DNA of 35,909 nucleotides from Acidimicrobiia bacterium (lineage in GTDB: Bacteria > Actinomycetota > Acidimicrobiia > Acidimicrobiales > SZUA-35): assembly GCA_003231975.1 (NCBI GenBank), contig QIKW01000207.1, forward strand, positions 1 through 35,909, written 5' to 3'. Positions 7,646 to 15,164 of the stretch are shown here, in pieces. A program made the translations under genes and the position numbers. The notes under the pieces are model-generated. The model had not been told where the DNA came from. It searched no databases and was given only the letters and a program-made list of their open reading frames with translations. Position 1 is the first letter of the stretch; every line of letters begins with the position of its first letter.

Positions 7646-9892
7646 TCAGACAGCGATGATGAAGATCGCAGCCAGAACTGTGGCTGCGCCGAACATCAGG
7701 GTTGCGTACTGGCGGACCTTGCCCGACTGCATTCGCCGGAGAATTCCACCGACGGACAGTGCGGTTAGACCAGTGCCGTTGACGGTGCCATCGATGGCAC
7801 CCTGGTCTATGTAGCGGTACAGAAAGCGGCCAGTGGCGGCCGCTCCCTTCCCGGTGTAGTTGATGACGTTGTCGATGATGTTCTGGTTGACCCAGTAGGC
7901 GCTTCTGGCTAGCCAACCTTTGGTGCTGCCTGCGATCACCCCGGTGTAGAGATGATCGAGGTAGTACTTCTCGACAAGGACGGTGTGGCCTGCCCTGGCC
8001 AGTGCACTTCTGTCTCGGATGCCGCCGGTAACTTCGGTGGCTCTGGAGTCCTTGGCGTAGAGCCGCTGGTAGTAGGTCCAGACGGTGAAAATGGAGATCA
8101 AACCGATTCCGGTGGCCACTATGGCCAGCGAGAAGCTGGGTTTGGCGTGAGCGATCACCGGAAACACGGTTCCTCCGCCCGGCTCAAACCAATTCTGGAA
8201 CTTCAGCCCAAACCGGCTGCCGATCAGGGGCAACTCCTCTGGCACGTTGAGGAAGCCAACAACCACGGCCAGCCCGGCCAGGATTGACAGCGGAATGGTG
8301 ATCCTGGGCCCGGATTCGTGGGGTGTGCCGTTGCCCCGGTATTGGCCGAAGAACACAAGCCAGATTGTGCGGGTCATGTAGGCCGCAGTGAGGCCTGCGG
8401 TGATGAGGCCGAATATGAACGGTATGTAGTAAGTGCCGTTGCCCCCGGTGCCGCTCCACACCCCGGCCCCGGCCAGGATTTCATCCTTACTCCAAAAACC
8501 GGCAAGCGGCGGCAGCCCTATCAGGGCTCCGGTGGCGATCATGAACGTGATGAACGTCTTTGGCATGTACTTGCGCAAGCCACCCATGTCGTTCTTCATG
8601 TCGAAGCTGTGCACGCTGTGACTGACCGAGCCTGCACCAAGGAACAGGCATGCCTTGAAGATGGCGTGGGTGAAGAGGTGGAACATTGCGGCGGTCCACG
8701 CACCAACGCCAAGTGCCATCACCATGTAGCCAAGTTGTGACACCGTTGAGTAGGCAAGCACTTTCTTGATGTCTCGCTGGACGAAGGCCAACAGCCCGCC
8801 GCCAACGGTGGTGATACCGCCAATCAGGGCCATTGCGTTCAGGTTGCTGCCAGCGATGGAAAGGCCTTCCCAGAACACTGGGTAGAGACGGCCGATCATG
8901 TAGATGCCTGCAACCACCATGGTGGCGGCGTGGATCAAGGCGCTAACCGGGGTGGGGCCCGCCATGGCGTCTGGCAGCCAAGTATGGAGAATGAACTGGC
9001 CGGATTTGCTCATCACGGCGGCCATCAGGGCAAGGCTGGCAACCAGCAGCGAATTCTGGCTGATTACACCAGTGAGGGCGGCGTTGTTGATCGTTTGGAT
9101 GTCGAACGTATTGCCCGCTGTGACAAAAAGAATGCTGACGCCAATCAGCAACCCGATGTCTCCAACCCGGTTGGTGAGGAACGCCTTCATGGCCGCGTCG
9201 GAATTCGGTTTTTCCTCCCACCAATGGCCGATCAGGACAAACGAACAGACCCCAACCAACTCCCAACCAACGATCAGTTGCAGAGTGCTGGATGCCAGCA
9301 CCATGAACAGCATCGAGGCGGTGAAAAGGCTAAGAAAGGCGAAGTAGTGGGTGTAGCGACGGTCTCCGCTGACGTAGTCGGTTGAGAACACGTGCACCAG
9401 CAGCGAAATGAAGGTGACAACAACCAGCATCATCACCGACTGGCCGTCTATCAGTGTGCCGATGCCAACTGCTTTGGCCGCTCCCCGGTCGTCGCAGTTG
9501 TTGTTTGGGGCGTCGCCGGTGTCGAACCAGCAGACCGAGGTGACAACTGGCGCAGGAGTTGCCGCTCCCCCGCCCTCGACGTTGTGACTTGTGACGTCTT
9601 CGGCTGCAAACTCGTCGCCAGCGGCCAACTCGGTGGCAACTACCGCATTCTCAGCGCCCCCGTCGTAGCCCTCAACCTGGGAGATCCAGGAGTAGGCGGT
9701 GAGAAGAGCTAGAACAAAGCTGGCGGCGACTGCACCAACTCCGATCACGTGAGCCTTGGCCCCTAGCCGCTTGCCAAAGAACAACGTGACGACAAACGAT
9801 GCTGCCATCAGGGCCGGGATCAGCCAGGCGTTGTCGAAAAACCAACTGTTCATCTCGAAGGTGTTGGCAACTTCGGCTGCAAAGATTGGCAT
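7646..9892 (-). CDS. nuoL: NADH-quinone oxidoreductase-type subunit L (complex 1), with a Cys-containing insertion
   Basis: A 748-residue subunit: the antiporter-like core plus the C-terminal lateral-helix region. Core motifs include Glu211 in IVGWELVGVCSF, Lys296 in MSKSGQFILHTWLPDAM, and KKVLAYSTVSQLGYM. Between membrane helices 2 and 3 (about residues 73-140) there is an insertion of roughly 50 residues relative to NuoL2. It is acidic and Gly/Ala-rich and has two Cys (121 and 133, in SVCWFDTGD and NNNCDD). Helix counting would place it on the outer side of the membrane, where a disulfide could form; this is inference. The ATG at 9892 lies 8 bases after the nuoK1 stop; an internal ATG at 9853 (MNSWFFDNAW) is an alternative start. 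Confidence 0.95.
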   Translation of the reverse strand: MPIFAAEVANTFEMNSWFFDNAWLIPALMAASFVVTLFFGKRLGAKAHVIGVGAVAASFVLALLTAYSWISQVEGYDGGAENAVVATELAAGDEFAAEDVTSHNVEGGGAATPAPVVTSVCWFDTGDAPNNNCDDRGAAKAVGIGTLIDGQSVMMLVVVTFISLLVHVFSTDYVSGDRRYTHYFAFLSLFTASMLFMVLASSTLQLIVGWELVGVCSFVLIGHWWEEKPNSDAAMKAFLTNRVGDIGLLIGVSILFVTAGNTFDIQTINNAALTGVISQNSLLVASLALMAAVMSKSGQFILHTWLPDAMAGPTPVSALIHAATMVVAGIYMIGRLYPVFWEGLSIAGSNLNAMALIGGITTVGGGLLAFVQRDIKKVLAYSTVSQLGYMVMALGVGAWTAAMFHLFTHAIFKACLFLGAGSVSHSVHSFDMKNDMGGLRKYMPKTFITFMIATGALIGLPPLAGFWSKDEILAGAGVWSGTGGNGTYYIPFIFGLITAGLTAAYMTRTIWLVFFGQYRGNGTPHESGPRITIPLSILAGLAVVVGFLNVPEELPLIGSRFGLKFQNWFEPGGGTVFPVIAHAKPSFSLAIVATGIGLISIFTVWTYYQRLYAKDSRATEVTGGIRDRSALARAGHTVLVEKYYLDHLYTGVIAGSTKGWLARSAYWVNQNIIDNVINYTGKGAAATGRFLYRYIDQGAIDGTVNGTGLTALSVGGILRRMQSGKVRQYATLMFGAATVLAAIFIIAV

Positions 9893-9900
9893 GAGGGAGA

Positions 9901-10200
9901 TCAGCCTTGGAGAAGGTCGGCTTCGGAGACGTCGATGCTGCGACGGTTCCGGTAGATGAGCAGGACAATGGCCAAACCGACGCCAACTTCAGCAGCAGCG
10001 ACAGCTATTACGAACAGGGCAAACACTTGGCCGGCAATGGTGCCGTTGAAAGCCCCGAACGCCACCAGGTTGATGTTCACCGCGTTCAGGATCAACTCGA
10101 TTGACATGAGGATCAACACACCGTTCTTGCGGGTGAGCACCCCATACACCCCAATGCAAAACAGCAGGGCGGCAAACAGGAGGAACTGGTTCAAAAACAT
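9901..10200 (-). CDS. nuoK: NADH-quinone oxidoreductase-type subunit K (complex 1)
   Basis: A 99-residue protein with three transmembrane helices, the normal length for NuoK. The conserved acidic residues of the membrane channel are visible in LMSIELILNAVNINLVAFG (helix 2) and in FVIAVAAAEVGVGLAIVLLI (helix 3). The ATG at 10200 is preceded by AGGGGG seven bases upstream, a good Shine-Dalgarno sequence. It lies between nuoJ1 (10-base gap) and nuoL1 (8-base gap). Confidence 0.96.
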   Translation of the reverse strand: MFLNQFLLFAALLFCIGVYGVLTRKNGVLILMSIELILNAVNINLVAFGAFNGTIAGQVFALFVIAVAAAEVGVGLAIVLLIYRNRRSIDVSEADLLQG

Positions 10201-10210
10201 TCGCTACCCC

Positions 10211-10747
10211 CTAATCCCGCCTGGCCACAACAACGGCCCCAATAAGCGCTGCCAGCAAAAGCAGCGAAAGGGCCTCGAACGGCACGATGTAGGTGCTGAA
10301 AATGGCGTCTGAAACCTCTTGGGTTCGCTGCACGGCCCGGTCAGCTGGAAGCACATCGTCTTCGAAGGCCTCCACCAGTGAGTAGGCCATCACGGCGAAC
10401 AGAACAACTGCCACCAAGCCGCCAATCCATCGCTGCTCGTGGTTCAGGTCCTCTTCTGCCCCGATCTGGGCTCTGGTAAGCATCACACCGAACAGCATCA
10501 GAACCATGACTGCGCCAACGTAGACCAGCAGTTGGGTTGCGGCCGCGAACTCGGCCCCAAGAAGAATGTAGACAGCAGCAACCGAGGCGAGGACAACCAG
10601 CAGATCGAGCGCGGCGTGCACCACGTTGTTGGTGGTAACCATGCGAACCGCAGCAACCAAGGCAACCAGAGCGATCACGTAGAAAACGCCGCTGGCCACC
10701 CACTCTTCGGTGTTTGTCATCTCTTGGGCCAGTACCCGGGCGCTCAT
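10211..10747 (-). CDS. nuoJ: NADH-quinone oxidoreductase-type subunit J (complex 1)
   Basis: A 178-residue, five-helix membrane subunit (NuoJ/ND6 type). The signature is HAALDLLVVLASVAAVYILL followed by LGAEFAAATQLLVYVGAVMVLMLFG, the glycine-containing helix 3 that undergoes the pi-bulge transition in complex I. The ATG at 10747 overlaps the nuoI1 stop as ATGA and is preferred over an internal ATG nine codons later. A polar loop of about 30 residues follows helix 4. Confidence 0.95.
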   Translation of the reverse strand: MSARVLAQEMTNTEEWVASGVFYVIALVALVAAVRMVTTNNVVHAALDLLVVLASVAAVYILLGAEFAAATQLLVYVGAVMVLMLFGVMLTRAQIGAEEDLNHEQRWIGGLVAVVLFAVMAYSLVEAFEDDVLPADRAVQRTQEVSDAIFSTYIVPFEALSLLLLAALIGAVVVARRD

Positions 10748-11244
10748 CTGGGCACCTTCTTGGCCTTGACCTCAGCGCCCGCCTCATAAGGCTCAAAGTC
10801 GGGGACGGTTTCCATCCACTGGCCAAGCCGGGTCTTGTCGTGTAGCAAATCAGCGATCTTAGGCTCTGAGTACTCGTAGTCAGGGGTCCAGAACAATGCC
10901 TCGAACGGGCAGACCTCAACACAGATTCCGCAGTACATGCAGAGGCTGTAATCGATGTCGAACCGCTCCAGCTTGTTCACTGTTCGCGGCTTGCCCCCAG
11001 CCCGGCGAGGCGGGGCCAAGGTTTTGTGCCCCTCGATGTAGATGCACCAATCCGGGCACTCGCGAACGCAGAGCATGCAAGAGGTGCAGTTGTCTTCCAG
11101 CAGTGCAATAACCCCCCGGGCCCGTGGGGTGGGGTCTTCCTTCTCGTGTGGGTACTGAACGGTTTCAGCACCCTTGGTGACCGTTTTGGCCAGCTCTTTG
11201 AACGTGAGCCCGAGGCCCTTCACCAACCCTGGTACGAGACCCAT
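10744..11244 (-). CDS. nuoI: NADH-quinone oxidoreductase-type subunit I, 2x[4Fe-4S] (complex 1)
   Basis: A 166-residue ferredoxin-like subunit carrying clusters N6a and N6b. Ligand sets are Cys53/56/59/63 (CTSCMLCVRECP) and Cys102/105/108/112 (CMYCGICVEVCP). Because operon 1 has no NuoEFG, these clusters would be the entry point for electrons from an external donor, as in other eleven-subunit complexes. The C-terminal tail after the second cluster is about 50 residues and rich in charged residues; it could dock the donor, which is inference. The gene overlaps nuoH1 (TGATG) and nuoJ1 (ATGA). Confidence 0.95.
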   Translation of the reverse strand: MGLVPGLVKGLGLTFKELAKTVTKGAETVQYPHEKEDPTPRARGVIALLEDNCTSCMLCVRECPDWCIYIEGHKTLAPPRRAGGKPRTVNKLERFDIDYSLCMYCGICVEVCPFEALFWTPDYEYSEPKIADLLHDKTRLGQWMETVPDFEPYEAGAEVKAKKVPR

Positions 11245-12302
11245 CAGAAAGCCACCTTAAGAGTGCCGGTGATTGCGATGTTGACCAGCGAGATCGGGAT
11301 AAGAACCTTCCAGGCGAACTTCTGGAGTTGATCCTCACGCAACCGAGGGAATGTGAACCGGACCCAGTAGATCACGAACGTAAGCAGCAACATCTTGCTT
11401 GCCATCACCAGCGGGCCCAACACGTTGAACCAGTTTGAGGTGGCATCGATGCCGAGAATGTCCATCACGAACGGGGGCACCGCCCAGCCACCGAGGAACA
11501 GCACCGACGCCAGGAAGGCAAAGATGGCTGCGGTGGCAAATTCGCCGATGAAGAACATCAGGAAACGAAAGCCCGAGTATTCGGTCATGTAACCGCTGAC
11601 CAGTTCAGACTCTGCGATTGGCATGTCGAATGGCACCTGGGTGAGCTCGGCTTGTACCGCAATCATGAAGATCCCGAACCCTACGATCTGGGTGAGAATG
11701 AAGGGAAGCCCAAGGCCGCCGAAACCAAAGATCTCTCCGTCTATCTGGGCATACACGATTTGCTGAAGGTTCAGGGTGCCGGCTTGGATCACAACGCCAA
11801 CCACGGCCAGCACCATTGGCAACTCATAGGCAATGAGCTGACCGGCTGCCCTTAGCCCGCCAAGGAGGGAGTACTTCGAGGCGCTGGCCCAGCCCGCCAT
11901 GAGGATGCCGATTACCGAGATTGAGCTAACGGCCAAGGCAAAGAACACGCCGGTGTCGAGATCGGTGAACAGCGCGTTTGGGCCGAACGGGATGACGACA
12001 GCCATCAAGAACGTGCTCATCAGCACGATGTATGGCGCCATGGCGAACACATTGCGGTCTGCCTTGGCGGGGATGATGTCTTCTTTTTGCAGAGACTTGC
12101 CAACCTCGGCCAGAAGCTGCATTGAGCCGTAGGGGCCAGCTTCCATAGGGCCGAGGCGGCTCTGCATGAAGGAAACCATCTTGAACAGGTACAGATAGAC
12201 GGTGAGGCCCGCAGGCGCCAACACAACCGCCAGGCCAAGACCAACCTTTATTCCCGTGCTTCCCCACCAAGGAATGTTGGTGGCCAGTTGAAGCGCCGTC
12301 AT
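11244..12302 (-). CDS. nuoH: NADH-quinone oxidoreductase-type subunit H (complex 1), divergent quinone/E-channel residues
   Basis: A 352-residue, eight-helix NuoH/ND1-type subunit that forms part of the quinone chamber. It is recognisable from SRLGPMEAGPYG, KEDIIPAKADRNVFAMAP, PFDMPIAESELVSGYMTEYS and the C-terminal WVRFTFPRLREDQL. Several near-invariant charged residues are changed: the WFERK motif is YLFKM (Leu39 and Phe40 in place of Glu-Arg), the NR before PFD is TQ-Val, PFDLPEAE is PFDMPIAE (Ile229 for Glu), and YHTEYS is YMTEYS. The paralogue NuoH2 keeps the ERK, NR-PFD and E-A-E residues. The fold and the cytoplasmic loop KED-x3-KADR are intact. It overlaps nuoD1 (ATGA) and nuoI1. Confidence 0.94.
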   Translation of the reverse strand: MTALQLATNIPWWGSTGIKVGLGLAVVLAPAGLTVYLYLFKMVSFMQSRLGPMEAGPYGSMQLLAEVGKSLQKEDIIPAKADRNVFAMAPYIVLMSTFLMAVVIPFGPNALFTDLDTGVFFALAVSSISVIGILMAGWASASKYSLLGGLRAAGQLIAYELPMVLAVVGVVIQAGTLNLQQIVYAQIDGEIFGFGGLGLPFILTQIVGFGIFMIAVQAELTQVPFDMPIAESELVSGYMTEYSGFRFLMFFIGEFATAAIFAFLASVLFLGGWAVPPFVMDILGIDATSNWFNVLGPLVMASKMLLLTFVIYWVRFTFPRLREDQLQKFAWKVLIPISLVNIAITGTLKVAF

Positions 12303-13471
12303 CGGTCTATGTCTCCAAGGATGAAGTAGAGCGAGGCCAGGATTGTGATCACATCTGGAACGTAGGTGCCTTTCAACAACCAGGGGCTGATGCTCATGTT
12401 GTTGAAGCTGGCGGAGCGAATCTTCACCCTGAAAGGCGTGAGCCCACCCTTGCTGACTATGTAGTAGCCCATTTCGCCAAGGGGGTTCTCGGTTGCCACA
12501 TAAGCCTCGCCTGCTGGCACTTTGATGATGCGCGGCACTTTGGCCATGATTGGGCCAGCTGGCATGTTGTCAAGCAGTTGTTCGACAATGCTGCAACTCT
12601 CGCGAACTTCCTGAAGGCGCACCCACGAGCGGGCGTATGCATCGCCGTCGGGATGAGTCCAAACTTTCCACTCTGCCTGATCCCAGGCCAGGCCGCATGG
12701 CGCGTCTCGGCGGAGGTCCCAGTCAACTCCTGAGCCACGAATGTTGGCTCCACTGAGCCCATAGCTGAGGCCAACATCGGCCGGGATCACGCCAATGCCT
12801 CGGGTGCGGGCGGCAAAGATTTCGTTGCCGAACAGCAAGTCTTCCATCAGGTTGCAGAAGTCTCGGATCTTTTGAAGGCTCTGCTTGGTTTCGGCGATCC
12901 AGCCGGCTGGGAAGTCGTCTTTCACCCCGCCGATTCGGTCGAAGTTGGGGTGGAACCTGCCGCCGGTGGCGGCCTCCATCTGATTCAGGATGTGTTCGCG
13001 GTCTCGGAACGCGTAGAACACTGGAGTAACCGCACCAAGCTGAACGCCGAGGTCTCCAAGGAAAAGCGTGAGGTGGCCAATTCGGCCCAACTCGAACAAG
13101 ATGGTGCGGATGTGTTGGGCCCGAGGCGGAGCCTCGATCTCCATCAACTGCTCGGCCGCAAGAATGAACGGCACCTCGTTGCAGAAGCTGCCAAGCCAGT
13201 CGATGCGGTTGACCAGGGTGGTGACTTGGGGATAGGTACGGACCTCGGTGAGCTTTTCGTATCCCCGGTGCATGTAGCCCATCACCGGGTAGGCGTCTAT
13301 CACCTGCTCGCCGTCGAGGCGGGCCACTATTCGCAATGTGCCGTGGGTGGCCGGGTGCTGCGGGCCAATGTTGAGGGTCATCCCCTCGGTCTCAAGTTCG
13401 ATGTTGACGCGAGCTTCGGCGGCCTGGGCGGCCACATATGCCAGCTGACGGCGATCTGAGATGGCGGTCAT
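12299..13471 (-). CDS. nuoD: NADH-quinone oxidoreductase-type subunit D, 49-kDa type (complex 1)
   Basis: A 390-residue quinone-binding subunit. The N-terminal quinone-site His pair is in IGPQHPATHG (His39 and His43). Arg69 in MGYMHRGYEKL aligns without gaps with mammalian NDUFS2 Arg85, the NDUFAF7 methylation target. The next key position, mammalian Tyr108 in RLDY, is Trp92 here (NRIDW). The C-terminal LGDIDR ending is canonical. There are no Ni-binding CxxC pairs, so it is not a hydrogenase large subunit. The start at 13471 overlaps the nuoC1 stop (ATGA). NuoD2 at 34490-35791 differs at both key positions. Confidence 0.95.
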   Translation of the reverse strand: MTAISDRRQLAYVAAQAAEARVNIELETEGMTLNIGPQHPATHGTLRIVARLDGEQVIDAYPVMGYMHRGYEKLTEVRTYPQVTTLVNRIDWLGSFCNEVPFILAAEQLMEIEAPPRAQHIRTILFELGRIGHLTLFLGDLGVQLGAVTPVFYAFRDREHILNQMEAATGGRFHPNFDRIGGVKDDFPAGWIAETKQSLQKIRDFCNLMEDLLFGNEIFAARTRGIGVIPADVGLSYGLSGANIRGSGVDWDLRRDAPCGLAWDQAEWKVWTHPDGDAYARSWVRLQEVRESCSIVEQLLDNMPAGPIMAKVPRIIKVPAGEAYVATENPLGEMGYYIVSKGGLTPFRVKIRSASFNNMSISPWLLKGTYVPDVITILASLYFILGDIDR

Positions 13472-14130
13472 GAGGCCTGGTCCTCGGGATTTTCATCACT
13501 TGGCATCAGTTCAACATCAACAATGCCAGGCCAAGGTTTCACCAGCCGGGCCAGAAGCGGGAAGTCTTTGCGCAGCGGGTTTCCCTCAAAGTCGCCTGGG
13601 AGGTACAGGGCATCGAGGTTCGGGTGACCGCTGAAGCCGATGCCAAACATTTCGTGTGCTTCACGCTCGTGCCATGAGGCGCCGGGGTAGATGCCAGTCC
13701 ATGAAGAGATGCTCATTGCGTCATCTGAAATGTCGGCCTTGACGTTCAAACCCAGCCCAGTTGTGAGGTTGTAGACCCTGGCCAGAATCTGGAAGCGGGT
13801 GTCGCCGCCGGCATAGCCAGAAACCATTTCCTCTGCCTCTTCTTCTGAACCCGCATCGTCGGCTTCATCGGCCATTGCCTCGTGGCTGCGGCCGAAGGGG
13901 GAAGGGAGCCAGTCGATTGCCGACAGGTAGCTGAAGTAGCGGAACCGCTGACGATCCTTCAGATATTCACCAACCTCGGTAAACGCGTCGTTGGCAACCC
14001 TGATCCACAAATCCTTGCCTGGAAGCAGGTGATGCTGAACCACCGCATCGCCAAGCTCGGAGGTGACGGCTTCCAGCAGCGCTTCTCGGGCCTCGTCTGC
14101 AACCTCGGGGGCTTCGGCTGTGTCGGTCAT
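13468..14130 (-). CDS. nuoC: NADH-quinone oxidoreductase-type subunit C, 30-kDa type (complex 1)
   Basis: A 220-residue peripheral-arm subunit. Family motifs are FRYFSYLSAIDWLPSPFG (about residues 63-80), TGIYPGASWHEREAHEMFGI, and the C-terminal LYLPGDFEGNPLRKDFPL. An acidic stretch rich in Glu and Asp (about residues 81-109) interrupts the domain between the first motif and RFQILARVYNL and is probably a surface loop. The gene is separate from nuoD1, unlike the fused nuoCD of enterobacteria. It starts 3 bases after the nuoB1 stop and ends overlapping the nuoD1 start. Confidence 0.95.
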   Translation of the reverse strand: MTDTAEAPEVADEAREALLEAVTSELGDAVVQHHLLPGKDLWIRVANDAFTEVGEYLKDRQRFRYFSYLSAIDWLPSPFGRSHEAMADEADDAGSEEEAEEMVSGYAGGDTRFQILARVYNLTTGLGLNVKADISDDAMSISSWTGIYPGASWHEREAHEMFGIGFSGHPNLDALYLPGDFEGNPLRKDFPLLARLVKPWPGIVDVELMPSDENPEDQAS

Positions 14131-14132
14131 GT

Positions 14133-14636
14133 TCAGGCGCCGATCTCAAGCGGATCGCGTTTCCACTTTTCGACCATGTCTTCGTTTTGGATGATCTCCT
14201 GAAGGAGAACGATCCCCTCGAGAAGAGCCTCAGGTCGAGGCGGGCACCCTGGCACATAAACATCAACGGGAATGATCTGATCGATGCCCTTGGTTACCGA
14301 GTAGCTGTCCCAATACGGGCCGCCGCAGTTGGCACACGAACCCATTGAGATCACATATTTTGGTTCTGGCATCTGCTCGTACAGCCGCCGAATGGCAGGA
14401 GCCATCTTGTCGGTAACCGTGCCGGAAATCACAACAAGATCGGCCTGGCGAGGGCTGGCGGGCAGCGGGATCACACCGAGGCGCATCACGTCATAACGAG
14501 GCGAGCCGAACGCGGCCCCCATCTCGATGGCGCAGCACGCTAGGCCCCACTGGTAGACCCACAATGAGTATTTGCGGCTGGTGTTAAGCAGCGTTGTGAG
14601 GGATTTGGGCAGCTTGCCCGAGTCAACTAGACCCAT
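14133..14636 (-). CDS. nuoB: NADH-quinone oxidoreductase-type subunit B, cluster N2 (complex 1)
   Basis: A 167-residue subunit that carries the terminal [4Fe-4S] cluster N2. All four ligands are visible: the tandem Cys34-Cys35 in GLACCAIEM, Cys101 in MGSCANCGG, and Cys131 in [13 protein letters not shown]. The remaining motifs, such as GSPRYD and [11 protein letters not shown], are canonical. GGGAG-type purines (GGGAG about ten bases upstream) precede the ATG at 14636. It follows nuoA1 by a 62-base gap, the largest inside operon 1; I see no structure in that gap. Confidence 0.96.
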   Translation of the reverse strand: MGLVDSGKLPKSLTTLLNTSRKYSLWVYQWGLACCAIEMGAAFGSPRYDVMRLGVIPLPASPRQADLVVISGTVTDKMAPAIRRLYEQMPEPKYVISMGSCANCGGPYWDSYSVTKGIDQIIPVDVYVPGCPPRPEALLEGIVLLQEIIQNEDMVEKWKRDPLEIGA

Positions 14637-14698
14637 CTATTGGTGTGTCTCCCGAACTTGATTGGCGGAGGGTGAGGGCTTGATCTTCGAAAAAGGTG

Positions 14699-15064
14699 CT
14701 AAACCCAACGCAGCACACCCTTTCGCCAGGCGTATGCCAGGCCAAGAGCCAAGATGAAAATGAAGATGACCATCTCAACCAGACCGAACAAGCCGTAGGC
14801 CTCAAGCCTGGTTGCCCAAGGAAAGATGAACACCGCCTCAACATCAAACATCACGAACAATAGGGCAAAGATGTAGTACCGGATCTGACTTTGAGACCAG
14901 CTGTCACCAACCGGGTCAACCCCGCTCTCGTAGTTTTCAACCTTGGCCTTGGTTGGGCGGTTCGGACGAATAAAGCCAGAGACCCCTATGAAGGTGCCAA
15001 CCAGTAGCACTGCCAGGCCGCCAAAAATGGCAACAATCGCATAGTCACGAAGGAAGTCCGACAC
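14699..15064 (-). CDS. nuoA: NADH-quinone oxidoreductase-type subunit A (complex 1)
   Basis: A 121-residue, three-helix membrane subunit. Canonical motifs are KVENYESGVDPVG (the loop that undergoes the active/deactive change in complex I) and FALLFVMFDVEAVFIFPWA. I chose the GTG at 15064 (VSDFLRDYAIVAIF), which gives the normal family length. The open frame continues upstream to 15223, but those residues (Pro/Arg/Trp-rich, overlapping glgB) do not resemble NuoA. No strong Shine-Dalgarno sequence is seen. It is the first gene of operon 1; the 100 bases between it and the glgB stop could hold a promoter, but none is convincing. Confidence 0.93.
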   Translation of the reverse strand: MSDFLRDYAIVAIFGGLAVLLVGTFIGVSGFIRPNRPTKAKVENYESGVDPVGDSWSQSQIRYYIFALLFVMFDVEAVFIFPWATRLEAYGLFGLVEMVIFIFILALGLAYAWRKGVLRWV

Positions 15065-15164
15065 GGGGAGCGATGCTACCCTTCCCTGGGCCGTTCGACC
15101 AAGATTCTGCGCGGGTTTGGCCCAAAATCTCGCCCAAGTAGCGCCAGCGATAAGGGCTGGCCCC

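Noticed and set aside
4580-15064. Operon 1 as an Mrp antiporter or membrane-bound [NiFe] hydrogenase
   Set aside because: NuoA, B, C, D, H, I, J and K are all present, and NuoD1 lacks the Ni-binding CxxC pairs, so it is a complex I-type quinone enzyme.
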